Positions 16,802 to 25,005 of a stretch of DNA of 64,000 bases are shown here, in pieces. The notes beneath the pieces are model-generated. The model was not told where the DNA came from and did not search any database. It was given only the letters and a program-made list of their open reading frames with translations. Made by a program: the position numbers and the translations under genes. The stretch is from Kitasatospora sp. NBC_01287 (lineage in GTDB: Bacteria; Actinomycetota; Actinomycetes; Streptomycetales; Streptomycetaceae): assembly GCF_026340565.1 (NCBI RefSeq), contig NZ_JAPEPB010000001.1, forward strand, positions 1,860,001 through 1,924,000, in the 5' to 3' direction. The first letter of the stretch is position 1. Each line of letters starts with the position of its first letter.

Positions 16802-17329
16802 TCAGACCTTGTAGTCGGCGTGAGGCGTCGCCAGGTCCCAGACAGCTGCGAACGCCGACGCGCACAGCGCCGCAACGGCAGGGGCCTCGGTGTACTCCGG
16901 GTCAGCGCTGGCCCCGTCGCCCGTGAAGTGGTTGAACCGCACGATCCGGCTGTCGAACAGCCAGAAGTCATTGCCGGGCAGTGTGAGCGGCGACGCCAAT
17001 CGGCGCGGCAGCCAGCGAACCTCCTCTCCCGCGCCGACCACCACCGACGTTCCAGCGTGCTCGTATCGGATGTACTCGGAGACGGGCTCCGAGACGATCC
17101 GCGCGCGGCGGACGACCACCCCTCGGCCGGTCGTCTCGCGGATCAACTCCACCCACGTCCGCCAGTGGTCCGACGTGGGGTCAACGTTGCGCGTGCCCGT
17201 CTCCCTCCACGTCCGCAGAGCCTCCGTCTCCCGCGCGATCCCGTAGCTGTCGTGCAGCTCAAGATGAACTGCGGACGTCTTCGCCACCCTCATCAAGTCG
17301 GCGACGGTGGGCACGCTCTGCGACATCAC
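16802..17329 (-). CDS. DUF6879-family protein
   Basis: 175 residues (two adjacent ATG codons). Pattern of DUF6879: AVHLELHDSYGI, W-R-x-x-x-W near 60-65, RRARIVSEPVSEYIRYEH, EEVRWLPRR, DFWLFDSRIVRFNHFTGDG, and a C-terminal AFAAVWDLATPHADY helix. Molecular function is not known to me. It starts 71 bp inside the preceding gene's 3' end in another frame and ends 21 bp before the XRE/DUF5753 gene, an arrangement common in actinomycete genomes. Confidence 0.8.
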   Translation of the reverse strand: MMSQSVPTVADLMRVAKTSAVHLELHDSYGIARETEALRTWRETGTRNVDPTSDHWRTWVELIRETTGRGVVVRRARIVSEPVSEYIRYEHAGTSVVVGAGEEVRWLPRRLASPLTLPGNDFWLFDSRIVRFNHFTGDGASADPEYTEAPAVAALCASAFAAVWDLATPHADYKV

Positions 17330-17558
17330 AAGCCTTTCGGATCATCGGCACCATGCGGAACGGAACACGGAAGATGCCCTCACCCTCGGGGCACCCGGAC
17401 GAGTGGCCGGGGATCTGGGTCTCAGAGCATGTGGCGACGGTCTCGGCGTCGGCCACGTACGACTGAAACACCAGGTCTTCGGCTTCCTCGTCCACCCACA
17501 CGGTAGGGCTCTGGTCCGTGTCCGTGTTGGGATCAATGCCGATGAACGTTAGCTTCAT
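17259..17558 (-). CDS. Small hypothetical protein upstream of DUF6879
   Basis: 99 residues from ATG at 17558 with a G-rich upstream stretch. Begins KLTFIGIDPNTDTDQSPTVW, a pattern I associate with small proteins that precede DUF6879/XRE pairs in streptomycetes; later VATCSETQIPGHSSGC and FRVPFRMVPMIRKACDVAER. No catalytic motif visible. It overlaps the DUF6879 gene by 71 bp, so one of the two starts may be further downstream. Confidence 0.62.
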   Translation of the reverse strand: MKLTFIGIDPNTDTDQSPTVWVDEEAEDLVFQSYVADAETVATCSETQIPGHSSGCPEGEGIFRVPFRMVPMIRKACDVAERAHRRRLDEGGEDVRSSS

Positions 17559-17744
17559 GGTCCCCACCCCTGTCGAGTCAGTTGCACTGGCATGCACGAC
17601 ACTCACCCTTCGGAGCGATGTGCGTCAAGGGTGCCGATGGATACTCAGCCTCTGGCGTAGCCCTCGCAGCCTGACGCCCCGCCAGAGTCACGCAGCGTCC
17701 GCCGCCGGCCGAGCAGAGGGTAACCAACCCAGAACGCACGAAAA

Positions 17745-17778
17745 GCCCCGGCTGCCCAGTTCGTCGGGCGGCCGGGGC
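17745..17778 (-). terminator. Rho-independent-type terminator
   Basis: 8-bp GC stem (17745-17752 / 17771-17778) followed on the minus strand by four T. It lies just after the stop at 17795 and ends transcription from the phage-gene block before the DUF6879/XRE module. Confidence 0.65.
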
Positions 17779-17794
17779 CGGTGTGCTCGGGCGG

Positions 17795-18142
17795 TCAGAT
17801 GCGGTTGCCCCAGCGGTGGGCAGCGAGGCTGCGGGCGGCGTTGGAGCTGCCTGCGGGGGGCTCGTCGCCGGGGAGGCGGACGCGGGCGATCAGGCGGCCC
17901 GCTTCGGCGCGGAGCTGTCGGGCCTCGGCGATCAGGGGGTGGGCGACCATGACGCCGTGGCGGGTGCCTCCGGCGATCAGGCGGCCGTCCGCGCGGACCT
18001 GTTCGTCGCAGTGGGCGGCGTCGCGTAGGTGGTGCTCGGCGAGGCGGAGCGCGGCGTCCTCCTGGGGGTCCAACTCGATCTCCAGGGCGGCGAGTCCGGC
18101 CCGCAGGTCGGTGATGATCTCGTGCAGGGGAACCCCTTTCAC
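17795..18142 (-). CDS. Small-terminase-like protein (P27-type), putative
   Basis: About 115 residues from a GTG at 18142; an in-frame CTG at 18127, 4 nt after AAAGGGGTT, could also serve as start. Pattern: EIITDLRAGLAALEIELDPQ, an Asp/Glu-rich helix, LIAGGTRHGVMVAHPLIAEA, RQLRAEAGRLIARVRLP. The central HPL-x-x-EAR and the final helix resemble P27-type small terminase subunits, which recognise phage DNA for packaging. The match is by eye only and no large terminase is present, so this is tentative. Confidence 0.45.
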   Translation of the reverse strand: MKGVPLHEIITDLRAGLAALEIELDPQEDAALRLAEHHLRDAAHCDEQVRADGRLIAGGTRHGVMVAHPLIAEARQLRAEAGRLIARVRLPGDEPPAGSSNAARSLAAHRWGNRI

Positions 18143-18785
18143 TACTATCAGCGGCTGACTGTAACGCTGTGCGCATGAGGGTTGGTCTGTGCCTGTGCGC
18201 ATCGGTGCTGGGCTGCTATGACGCCCCGGAGGGGAGAGAGGCGAAGAGGGGAGTCACCCCCCGGGGTGCCGCGACCGACGTCATGCACCGACGAGCGCCG
18301 AAACCTCGCGTTCGATCACGTCTCGCGCGCTTCGATTCGGCGAACGCCGACGCCAACTCGACCTTTCACAAGGCTCGTTCGGCTTCGCGATGCACTTGGT
18401 GCTGCGATCGGCCGTACGACTTTGAGCGTCGGTCGCGCATCGGCACGCGCGGCCTCATCAGCGGAAGCGAATTGATGGACAGCATGTCCACCAACCGCCT
18501 GTCCCGTCGTGGCCACCCCATAAAGGCCCCCGTGCGCCCGCCTCGTGGCCTAGCGGGGCAGCTCGAAGGGGGCACTCCGGCGGGCCCCTGAGCGGCTGCC
18601 ACGCGGGGGTCACAGCCTCCAGCCTTTGACCCTGACGGGGAGGGACAGCCTGTCCCTTTCGAAGCCCCTCGCACACGCGCCCCAGCAGGATTTCGAACCA
18701 CAGCCTGTGCCTCTAATTGCGGGTACTGCCTGTACCCGCTATTCCTCTGGCAGGGTCACTGCGGAATTTTCCGCAGTTGGCAGGC
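18143..18785. promoter_or_regulatory. Non-coding region with three GCCTGT-centred palindromes
   Basis: No gene seen in 640 bp. Within 100 bp there are three palindromes: AGGGACAGCCTGTCCCT (18641-18657), CACAGCCTGTG (18699-18709) and GCGGGTACTGCCTGTACCCG (18719-18738). All share the core GCCTGT. They might be operators for one of the two XRE proteins, a packaging signal next to the terminase-like gene, or a replication site. Which one cannot be told from sequence. Confidence 0.55.
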
Positions 18786-19265
18786 TCACCATGCCTGGCG
18801 GAGCAGCCGTTCGGCGATGGCTTGGTGGTCGGGCTTGGCGGGGGCTGTGGGGTCGAGTCCGCCCCGGCCGAACAGCGGACGCGGGGTGGCGGCCTCGGCC
18901 AGGTTGCGGCACAGCGCGTCCAGGTCCACGAAGGGGGCTGCGGCGCGGGCCGCGTCGGCGGCGAACGGCGGCAGCGAGTACCCGGCGATGACCTGTTCCG
19001 CTTCGGCTCGGCGGGCGTCCTCGGCGGCCTGGCCGCGCAGCTCGTCGGCTTCGATGGCCGCACCGTTGTGTTCCTCGCGGATGTGGGTCAACTCGGCTTC
19101 CAGGTCGGCGATTCGGGCGTCTCGTGGGTCGGGCTCGGGCTCCGGCCGGCCGGAGGGCTCAGCGTCGGGTGCGGGTGGCGGCGCGGCGTCAGCGGGCGTG
19201 GGGGTGTCGGGGTGGGCGACGCCCCCAGGGATGGCCTCGGCGGGGGTGGGGTGGTCAGTGGGCAC
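18786..19265 (-). CDS. Coiled-coil acidic protein, possible phage scaffold-like
   Basis: 159 residues. Residues 1-48 are Pro/Ala/Asp-rich; 48-85 form a charged coiled coil (DARIADLEAELTHIREEHNG, AAIEADELRGQAAEDARRAE); the C-terminus is amphipathic (FVDLDALCRNLAEA, FGRGGLDPTAPAKPDHQAIA). Such composition is typical of capsid scaffolding or minor structural proteins, but in phages the scaffold gene usually precedes the coat gene, whereas this one follows it by 154 bp. Function therefore unsure. Confidence 0.5.
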   Translation of the reverse strand: MPTDHPTPAEAIPGGVAHPDTPTPADAAPPPAPDAEPSGRPEPEPDPRDARIADLEAELTHIREEHNGAAIEADELRGQAAEDARRAEAEQVIAGYSLPPFAADAARAAAPFVDLDALCRNLAEAATPRPLFGRGGLDPTAPAKPDHQAIAERLLRQAW

Positions 19266-19419
19266 GGGCCTCTCCGGTCTTCGAGCAGGGGCAATCGGCT
19301 GTCAGAAATGACACCCGGTCGCCCCTGGATCTGTGGTGCGGGGGGCCTCGTCCATTTCTGGACAAGGTCCGGGCGCTGGGACCTTGGGCGGTTCTGGACA
19401 AGGTCCCAGCCCGGTGGGG

Positions 19420-20307
19420 TCACGCCTTGGGCGGGGTGACCGTGAAGGCGATGGCGCGGGCCGGGTCGATGGTGGCCACACCGCACAGGGTGTCCACGAT
19501 GGACACCTCGGACTTCACGGACGGGTCGAAGTCCATGGTCACGCGAAGCGCGTAGCCGTTGTCCGTGGCGGAGACGGAGCGGGCTCCGCCCTGGACCTCG
19601 GAGGGGGCGCGCACAGCGAGGGCGTAGGCGGTCTTGTGGAAGGCCACCGCGCCGTCCAGGTACGGGGAGACGACCACGCGGAAGCCGAACAGCTCGCCCA
19701 TGGTCGCGTTGCGCAGCGCGCGGGGGTCGCCCGCCTCGTTGACCTTCTGGAGCTGTTCGACGTCCAGCAGGATGTTCTGCACGTCCGGGCCGATGGCCAG
19801 GAAGCGATCGGCGGCGGGGATCTCGCGGCGGGTGAAGTCGGCGGCAGCGGCGGTGAGCATCTTCACGACGTGACCGGCCTCGCCGTACTTGGCGTCCGCC
19901 TTGATCACCCGGGCTCCGGTGGTCTTGCTCGCGGCGTTGAGCAGCGCTGCGGCGGCCTTCTCGACGTAGGTCGAGACGGCGTCCATCTGCGGCTTGAGGA
20001 CCTGCTCCCCGAAGCTCTCGATGCTGAGGGTCATGTCCTTGGTGGTGAACGCTGCGGCGTCGGTGGGCTCGTCGGTGAGCTTCACCAGCACGTGGCCTTC
20101 CTCCACCTTGGTGTAGACGGTGGTGCCGTTGAAGTTCTGCGCGATGCGGCGCTTGGGGGTCCGCACTCGCACCACGTCGCCCCGCCCACCGGTGAACGCT
20201 GCCTCGGCGTCGCGCATCACGCACTCGCCGAGTACGGAGTTGGAGCGCATCAGGGCCAGGCTCACGCCGACCACGTCGTTGATCTCGAAGGTGTTGTTGC
20301 TGGGCAT
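19420..20307 (-). CDS. Phage major capsid (P22 coat-like) protein
   Basis: 295 residues from ATG. N-terminus NTFEINDVVGVSLALMRSNS followed by V-L-G-E-C-V-M-R and FTGGRGDVVRVRTPKR, the start typical of P22-coat-type major capsid proteins. Then EGHVLVKLTDEPTDAAAFTT, a long helix-containing YVEKAAAALLNAA, a loop AADRFLAIGPDVQNILL, GELFGFRVVVSPYLDG, and a beta-rich end. Family knowledge: these HK97-fold proteins build icosahedral shells. Somewhat shorter than the P22 coat. It follows an XRE gene by 96 bp with a short hairpin (20354-20380) between. Confidence 0.75.
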   Translation of the reverse strand: MPSNNTFEINDVVGVSLALMRSNSVLGECVMRDAEAAFTGGRGDVVRVRTPKRRIAQNFNGTTVYTKVEEGHVLVKLTDEPTDAAAFTTKDMTLSIESFGEQVLKPQMDAVSTYVEKAAAALLNAASKTTGARVIKADAKYGEAGHVVKMLTAAAADFTRREIPAADRFLAIGPDVQNILLDVEQLQKVNEAGDPRALRNATMGELFGFRVVVSPYLDGAVAFHKTAYALAVRAPSEVQGGARSVSATDNGYALRVTMDFDPSVKSEVSIVDTLCGVATIDPARAIAFTVTPPKA

Positions 20308-20403
20308 CGTGGCGCCTTTCCTAGAGGCCCCGCCACGGCGGCGGGAACGGAGAAGCCCCGGCCATCTGCGTCACGGGGCTGGGGAGTTCGGGTGTCGGGG
20401 TGG

Positions 20404-20778
20404 TCAGCCGGCCGAAGCTGCGGGAAGCCCGTCGAACAGGTCGGCGGCGGTCGGCGGGCGGTAGCCGTCGGGGGCGCGGAACAGCCGCGCGTCACCGCTC
20501 ATGAAGTACTGGTCCCCCGCGCGACGCAGGCGCAGCAGGGTGGAGAGGAACATGAACTCGGCGTCCGGGTTGGCCTCCCACGCTTCGTGGTTGACCACGT
20601 CGCGGTAGGTCAGTCCGAGCGCGTTGCACCACGTGAGGTAGTGGGCGGGGGTCGGGGTCTTGTCCTCGGCCTCCCAGGCGTAGACGGTGGCGACGTGGAC
20701 GCCGACGCGGTCGGCGACCTCGGCTACGGACAGGTCCAGGGCCTTGCGGCGGGCGGAGAGTGAGAAGGGGTGGATCAC
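20404..20778 (-). CDS. XRE/Cro-type DNA-binding protein
   Basis: 124 residues; GTG at 20778 is preferred because AAGGA precedes it by 9 nt, although ATG codons exist 14 codons further upstream. Residues 1-60 are a helix-turn-helix: FSLSARRKALDLSVAEVADR, VGVHVATVYAWEAEDKTPT, then YLTWCNALGL. The C-terminal half (WEANPDAEFMFLSTLLRLRR, DARLFRAPDGYRPPTA) is unrecognised. Placed between the HNH nuclease and the capsid gene, it may be the element's repressor or a late-gene regulator. Confidence 0.75.
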   Translation of the reverse strand: MIHPFSLSARRKALDLSVAEVADRVGVHVATVYAWEAEDKTPTPAHYLTWCNALGLTYRDVVNHEAWEANPDAEFMFLSTLLRLRRAGDQYFMSGDARLFRAPDGYRPPTAADLFDGLPAASAG

Positions 20779-20966
20779 GGCTGGGGGTCCTTCATTCGGT
20801 CGGGTGACGGGGTTCATGATCACCAGGGGGTTCGGGGTGAAACGGCACGCTGGCAGGCTCGTCTGCCCCGAATCTGGTGATCATGGTCCGGGGTCGGGAG
20901 ACGGCTCGGGCCGCTGCGGCAAGGGGCTCGGCGGGGTCGGGGCGGGGTGCGGCCCCCTCCCTGGAC

Positions 20967-21797
20967 TCAGAGGGTCGGGGGGTTTGCGCACGTCACGACA
21001 TCCCCCCGAATCTGAGGTGGGGTCAGGCGTTCGCGGGGTGAGATCCACTCGGTCAGCAGCATGTCGCCCTTGTCGGTGTTGCAGTCCCGGCAGGCCCAGC
21101 GGAGATTGGCGATCTCCGTGCGCCCGCCGCGCGCCACCGGCACGACGTGGTCCAGGACTTCGCCCGGCGTGGCCAGTGCGGGCGGGCAGTACGCGCAGCG
21201 GTCGCCGTGGCGCTCGGACACCTTCCGGCGGATCGACTCTCGGCGGTCCTTGAGGCGGCGGCGCTGCTCGGCCTGGCAGGCTTGGCAGACGCCGTCCGGG
21301 AACTGCATCACCTCCTTGCGGAAGCGGCAGCGTCGGCATGGGCGGGGCTTCTCGCCTTGATCTCTACCGGCCTGCCGGGCCTTGCGGCGGGCGTGCTCGG
21401 CCGCGCGGGAGCACTTCTCGGAGCAGTAGCGCCTGCGGGGGTCCGCCAGCGCGTCCACGACGCCCGTGCACCGGGGGTTGTGGCATGGCCGGGGGCCCTG
21501 TGCGGTGCGCTCCAGTAGTTCGGCGCGGCGGGCGTCCTCACGGCGGCGCGCCCTGCGGTCGGCCGCGCACCGTTCGCAGTAGGTGACCTGCCCGGCGAGG
21601 GCGGGCCGCCTGCCCGACGGCTCGCCGCACTCACCGCACAGCGCGGGGTCCGCAAGCTCTCTCAGCGCCGCGCGCTGGGACTCCTGTGCCAGGGCGAACG
21701 CCCTGCGGCAGCGGTCGTCCGCACAGACCGCCTGCGGGCCGTCCCGGGCCCGGGGCCGCACCCCGCACACCCGGCACCGAGCCGTGATGGTCTCCAT
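20967..21797 (-). CDS. HNH endonuclease with multiple zinc-ribbon knuckles
   Basis: 276 residues; ATG with GGAGGAG upstream. The C-terminus holds an HNH domain: DRCAYCPPAL, LDHVVPVARGGRTEIANLRW, ACRDCNTDKGDMLLTEW (first His of HNH in LDHV, Asn in NLRW, final CxxC). The first 190 residues carry at least five CxxC-type knuckles (CRVCGV, CGECGEPSG, CERCAADRR, YCSEKCSRAAEHARRKARQA, CRRCRFRK, CQACQAEQRRR), more than usual for phage HNH enzymes. Phage HNH proteins often sit near terminase and help DNA packaging, but this one lies upstream of an XRE gene. A nicking or packaging role is inferred. Confidence 0.85.
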   Translation of the reverse strand: METITARCRVCGVRPRARDGPQAVCADDRCRRAFALAQESQRAALRELADPALCGECGEPSGRRPALAGQVTYCERCAADRRARRREDARRAELLERTAQGPRPCHNPRCTGVVDALADPRRRYCSEKCSRAAEHARRKARQAGRDQGEKPRPCRRCRFRKEVMQFPDGVCQACQAEQRRRLKDRRESIRRKVSERHGDRCAYCPPALATPGEVLDHVVPVARGGRTEIANLRWACRDCNTDKGDMLLTEWISPRERLTPPQIRGDVVTCANPPTL

Positions 21798-21893
21798 GTC
21801 CGGCACTCCTCCCCCCGACGAAACGCGGTGATCATGAACAGGTGCAGGCGCAACCGCCCCTCTCGCCTGCGGGCGAATCCCGAGGCAAAAGCA

Positions 21894-21922
21894 AGAGACC
21901 CCGGCACACGGCCGGGGTCTCT
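21894..21922. terminator. Hairpin upstream of the HNH gene
   Basis: Perfect 12-bp stem (21894-21905 / 21911-21922) with 5-nt loop. It separates the HNH gene's promoter region from transcripts coming from the integrase side. Confidence 0.65.
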
Positions 21923-22137
21923 CACAGATGCAGCCAAAGGCACCGCGCGCCTGCATCTCTGCACATATGTTCAGGCAGTCCGGTTAAGAGCGTTGTGGTG
22001 AACCGTGCGGCGTTCGAGGTTTGCAGGTGGGGAGGGTGAGCGTTCGCACGCAGGTGCCCGTGACCGCTTGGGCGTGAAGCAACGGGCCCCTTGGTAGAGA
22101 GCTGGTTGTCGAGACCGCTTTCGCCCGAGGAGGCCCG

Positions 22138-23103
22138 TTGCCCAACCAGTTCAGCACTCCCGGTGCCGGCGAGTCCACTGCGCTCACTCCGGGGTGTGAC
22201 TGCTACGTGCACCTGTACGGGGCGATCGGGGAGGGGCACCGCGCGCCGCGCTACGACAGCGACATGACGGACGCCGAATGGGCGGTGATCCGCGGCGCGA
22301 TGCCGATGCCCGCCTGGCTGGAGGGGAAGGGCGGACGCCCTGAGGCGCACTGCCACCGGGGGGTGATCGACGCGGTGCGCTATCTGGTCGACAATGGCGT
22401 CAAGTGGCGCAATCTACCTGCGGACTACCCCTTCTGGCGGGCGGTGTACGACTTCTTCCGCCGCTGGCGCCGCCACGGCTACATCCGCGAGCTCTACCAG
22501 CGCTTGCGCCGCACCGAGCGCAAGAAGCAGGGCAAGGCGACGGAGCCGAGCGCGGGCATCATCGACTCTCAGTCCGTGGACGGCTCGGAGACCTGTCCGG
22601 CCACCTCACGCGGCTTCGACGGCGGCAAGCTGCGCGACGGGCGCAAGCGCCACGTCCTGACCGACACCGGCGGACTGCTGCTGGAGGTCACCGTCACCGC
22701 GGCCAACGTGCACGACTCCAAGGCCGCCCCGGAGTTGCTCGAGGCATTCATGGCCGAGCCCGGACGGCTGCTCGAACTCGTGTGGACGGACTCCGCCTAC
22801 CAGGGCCAGGAACTGGCCGACGCCTTCGCCGCGCACGGGGTGAGAGTGGAGGTGGTCAAGCGCACCGACGGAACCAAGGGGTTCAGGGTACTGGCGCGCA
22901 GGTGGGTGGTGGAGCGCACGCTCGGCTGGCTCTCGCGCTCGCGGCGCCTGAACCGCGACCACGAGCGCCGCGACGACCACCACGTGCAGATGGTGTGGTG
23001 GGCCGCCTCGATCACCCTCGGCCGGCGGATGGCCCGCCAGCGCCTGCACTGGCCCGAGTTCCGCCCGCACCGGCTCCCCGCGCCGGGCCCGGCGCGGGGA
23101 TGA
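22138..23103 (+). CDS. IS5-family DDE transposase
   Basis: 321 residues; TTG start with GGAGG 4 nt upstream (an internal ATG at MTDAEWAVIRGAM is the conserved family start and remains possible). DDE features: Asp in IIDSQSVDGSE, GFDGGKLRDGRKRHVLTDTG, Asp in LVWTDSAYQGQELAD, then RWVVERTLGWLSRSRRLNRD with the catalytic Glu. Intact, so probably active. Confidence 0.93.
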   Translation: MPNQFSTPGAGESTALTPGCDCYVHLYGAIGEGHRAPRYDSDMTDAEWAVIRGAMPMPAWLEGKGGRPEAHCHRGVIDAVRYLVDNGVKWRNLPADYPFWRAVYDFFRRWRRHGYIRELYQRLRRTERKKQGKATEPSAGIIDSQSVDGSETCPATSRGFDGGKLRDGRKRHVLTDTGGLLLEVTVTAANVHDSKAAPELLEAFMAEPGRLLELVWTDSAYQGQELADAFAAHGVRVEVVKRTDGTKGFRVLARRWVVERTLGWLSRSRRLNRDHERRDDHHVQMVWWAASITLGRRMARQRLHWPEFRPHRLPAPGPARG

Positions 23104-23668
23104 ACAACCCGCCCGGCACCCGCCCCAGCCAGCCCCTGGCCTGCAGCGCATAGGCCCGGTGACGGACCTTCTCGATCTCCTTCAGCCGCTCTGCGTCCCG
23201 CCCCAGCGCGACAGTCAACGCCTTGACCGCCACCGGGGCACCCGCACCCGCGACCACATCGAAGACCTGCCGATAGGCCCCGGCCAGCACCTCCACGCCC
23301 AGGCCCGGCTGCCACGCAGGCGGCCGCGGATCGTAACCCGTCCGCAGGACCGAAGGCACCGCGGGCACTGCCGGCTCCGGCACGCCGTCCCCCGCCTCGT
23401 GCGGCGGCTGCGGCGGCACTTGCGGTGCCGTCACCGGCGCCAGCGCGCGAGCGGTGGGCGTCACCGCAGTCAGCGGCTGCACCATCACGGCCTCGGCCTC
23501 CTCCGCCAGCGCACGCAGCACCTCCTCCCGGCCGATCCGCGCACACTCCAACCGCTCCTGATGGACAGCCACCTGCTCCTGGGCCTCGCGCAGCAGCTCC
23601 TGCCAGGCATCCAACTCTTCCCGGGCCCGCGCCTCACGACGCTCCAGCAACGCAATCACCGACGGCAC
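23012..23668 (-). CDS. Passenger protein in IS5 element: coiled coil plus winged-helix-like end
   Basis: 218 residues from GTG at 23668 with GGAGG at 8 nt. Residues 1-60 are a long charged coiled coil (IALLERREARAREELDAWQE, LLREAQEQVAVHQERLECAR). Residues 60-130 are Pro/Val-rich. Residues 130-195 look like a winged helix (AYRQVFDVVAGAGAPVAVKA, LTVALGRDAERLKEIEKVRH, RAYALQARGWLGRVPGGLFI). Its 3' end overlaps the transposase 3' end by 92 bp. I know similar proteins beside streptomycete transposases but no tested function; a regulator or target-choice factor is plausible. Confidence 0.7.
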   Translation of the reverse strand: MPSVIALLERREARAREELDAWQELLREAQEQVAVHQERLECARIGREEVLRALAEEAEAVMVQPLTAVTPTARALAPVTAPQVPPQPPHEAGDGVPEPAVPAVPSVLRTGYDPRPPAWQPGLGVEVLAGAYRQVFDVVAGAGAPVAVKALTVALGRDAERLKEIEKVRHRAYALQARGWLGRVPGGLFIPAPGPARGAGAGGTRASAGAGGPSAGRG

Positions 23669-23795
23669 GAACGACACCTCCACCACCGACCCAACCAACC
23701 GTCAGCTGGCTGCCCTGAAGAAGCCATCCACACACCACCGTGCTGAGGAAACCGCAGCTCATCGAGCTACAGAGCGGTTCACCACAACGCTCTAA

Positions 23796-24084
23796 CGCCG
23801 TCCCGTCTTCTCATGACAGAGAACGTCTCCACACATATTGAGCCGGGGCGGTTAACAAGCGTCAGGGTCGCGCGTGCCCTCCTCCTTCTACTCCCACCCT
23901 CGCGGCTTCTGCCACACCATCTCCAGCAGGTCCGCCGATAACCGCGCATCCTGTGGAAGCCCTACAAGCCCTGGAGCACACAGCCGCTCAATCCCGGGCC
24001 GCCACCCCAGCCGCCGGCTGGGAGGTTTCCTACAACGACAGCGGGCCGCCCGCCGGAGTCGGCAGACGGCCTGTCGGGCACCCC
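23796..24084. other. Gap between IS5 element and integrase 3' end
   Basis: No recognisable gene. Short frames on both strands lack ribosome binding sites and family motifs. This would have been directly downstream of the integrase gene before the IS5 insertion. Confidence 0.4.
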
Positions 24085-24561
24085 TCAGGCGGCAGCCAGT
24101 TCGGCCCACTTGATCGACACGCGCTTGTGGCCGTCGAACCCCCGGACACCCCGGACACCCTTGGTGATCACCACACGGTCAATGGCCAGCCGGAGCAGGT
24201 CCCGCCGAAGCGGCAAGTCGGCAGCCTCCCACGCCTCCCGCGCCCACCGGTGCTCCAGCAGGAACCCGATCTCCAGCGGCCCGCCGCCCGAAAGCTCCGT
24301 AACCCGCTCCTGCGCTGTGACCAACCGGGCCTCGGCCTCGGCAACCAGTCGGGGGAGGTGCTTCCCCATCGCGCCGCTGTAGAGCCCCGCTGCGTGCGCT
24401 TCCGCGAGCCGCTGTACGCCCGCCTCGGCGGCTTTCAACGCGCCTCTGGCCTCGTCCAGCTCCCGCGTCTCATCCGGGTGCTGGTGAGCCGCCCAGCGTT
24501 GCGCCACGACGGCCAGCAACTCCAGGTCATCCGGGTTCTCCGCCCTCTCTGTCAGCCTTGG
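24085..24561 (-). pseudogene. Large serine integrase, C-terminal part (detached by IS3 insertion)
   Basis: About 150 codons that start at the IS3 boundary and end with TGA at 24085. Sequence fits the C-terminal coiled-coil and tail of large serine recombinases: ELLAVVAQRWAAHQHPDETR, a heptad-like region (ARGALKAAEAGVQRLAEAHA), YSGAMGKHLPRLVAEAEARL, then LPLRRDLLRLAIDRVVITKG and a basic end. It continues the gene whose N-terminal part is at 26048-27143. Confidence 0.8.
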
Positions 24562-24621
24562 GTGAGACGTCCCGCTTTGTCGGGTTAGCCTGAGAGGGCC
24601 CGAGTAGGAGTTCCATCCCTG

Positions 24622-25005
24622 ATGACCAGCACCAATCCGTCCGCTGCCGACCCGGCTCCCAGGCCGAAGCGCCGCACGTTCAGTCCCGAGTACAAGCTGC
24701 GGATCGTCGCCGAGTACGACGCCGCGCCCAAGAACGAGAAGGGTGCGGTTCTGCGCCGCGAGCGCCTGTACCACTCGCACGTCACCGAGTGGCGGGCCGC
24801 GCGCGATGCCGGGGCCCTGGAGAACCTGGTCGACCACCGCACCAGCCCGGCCCGCCCGAAGAAGTCCGCCACCGAGGTCGAGAACGAGAAGCTGCGCCGG
24901 CAGGTGGAACGGCTGGAGAGGGAGCTCGCCCGGAACAAGGCAGCGTTGGAGGTCCTGGGAAAAGCGTCGGCGCTCTTGGAAATGATCTCCGAGAGCGCGG
25001 ACTGA
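24622..25005 (+). CDS. IS3-family OrfA
   Basis: 127 residues. RRTFSPEYKLRIVAEYDAAP is the family start; helix-turn-helix in VLRRERLYHSHVTEWRAARD; coiled coil ENEKLRRQVERLERELARNK; end LGKASALLEMISESAD. A GGAAAAG stretch at 24958-24964 is a plausible -1 slippery site for OrfAB synthesis. Confidence 0.9.
   Translation: MTSTNPSAADPAPRPKRRTFSPEYKLRIVAEYDAAPKNEKGAVLRRERLYHSHVTEWRAARDAGALENLVDHRTSPARPKKSATEVENEKLRRQVERLERELARNKAALEVLGKASALLEMISESAD

Larger units (their letters stand above)
21988..23792. mobile_element. IS5-family element with passenger gene
   Basis: Bounded by perfect 17-bp inverted repeats GAGCGTTGTGGTGAACC (21988-22004 and its complement at 23776-23792) and flanked on both sides by TAA (21985-21987, 23793-23795), a target duplication of the TNA type. 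It holds a plus-strand DDE transposase and, converging on it, a minus-strand passenger gene. At 1.8 kb it is longer than simple IS5 elements, which the passenger explains. Confidence 0.92.

Noticed and set aside
18681-18715. tRNA-like TTCGAAA stretch
   Set aside because: The T-stem does not pair, and no acceptor stem or anticodon arm can be formed around it.
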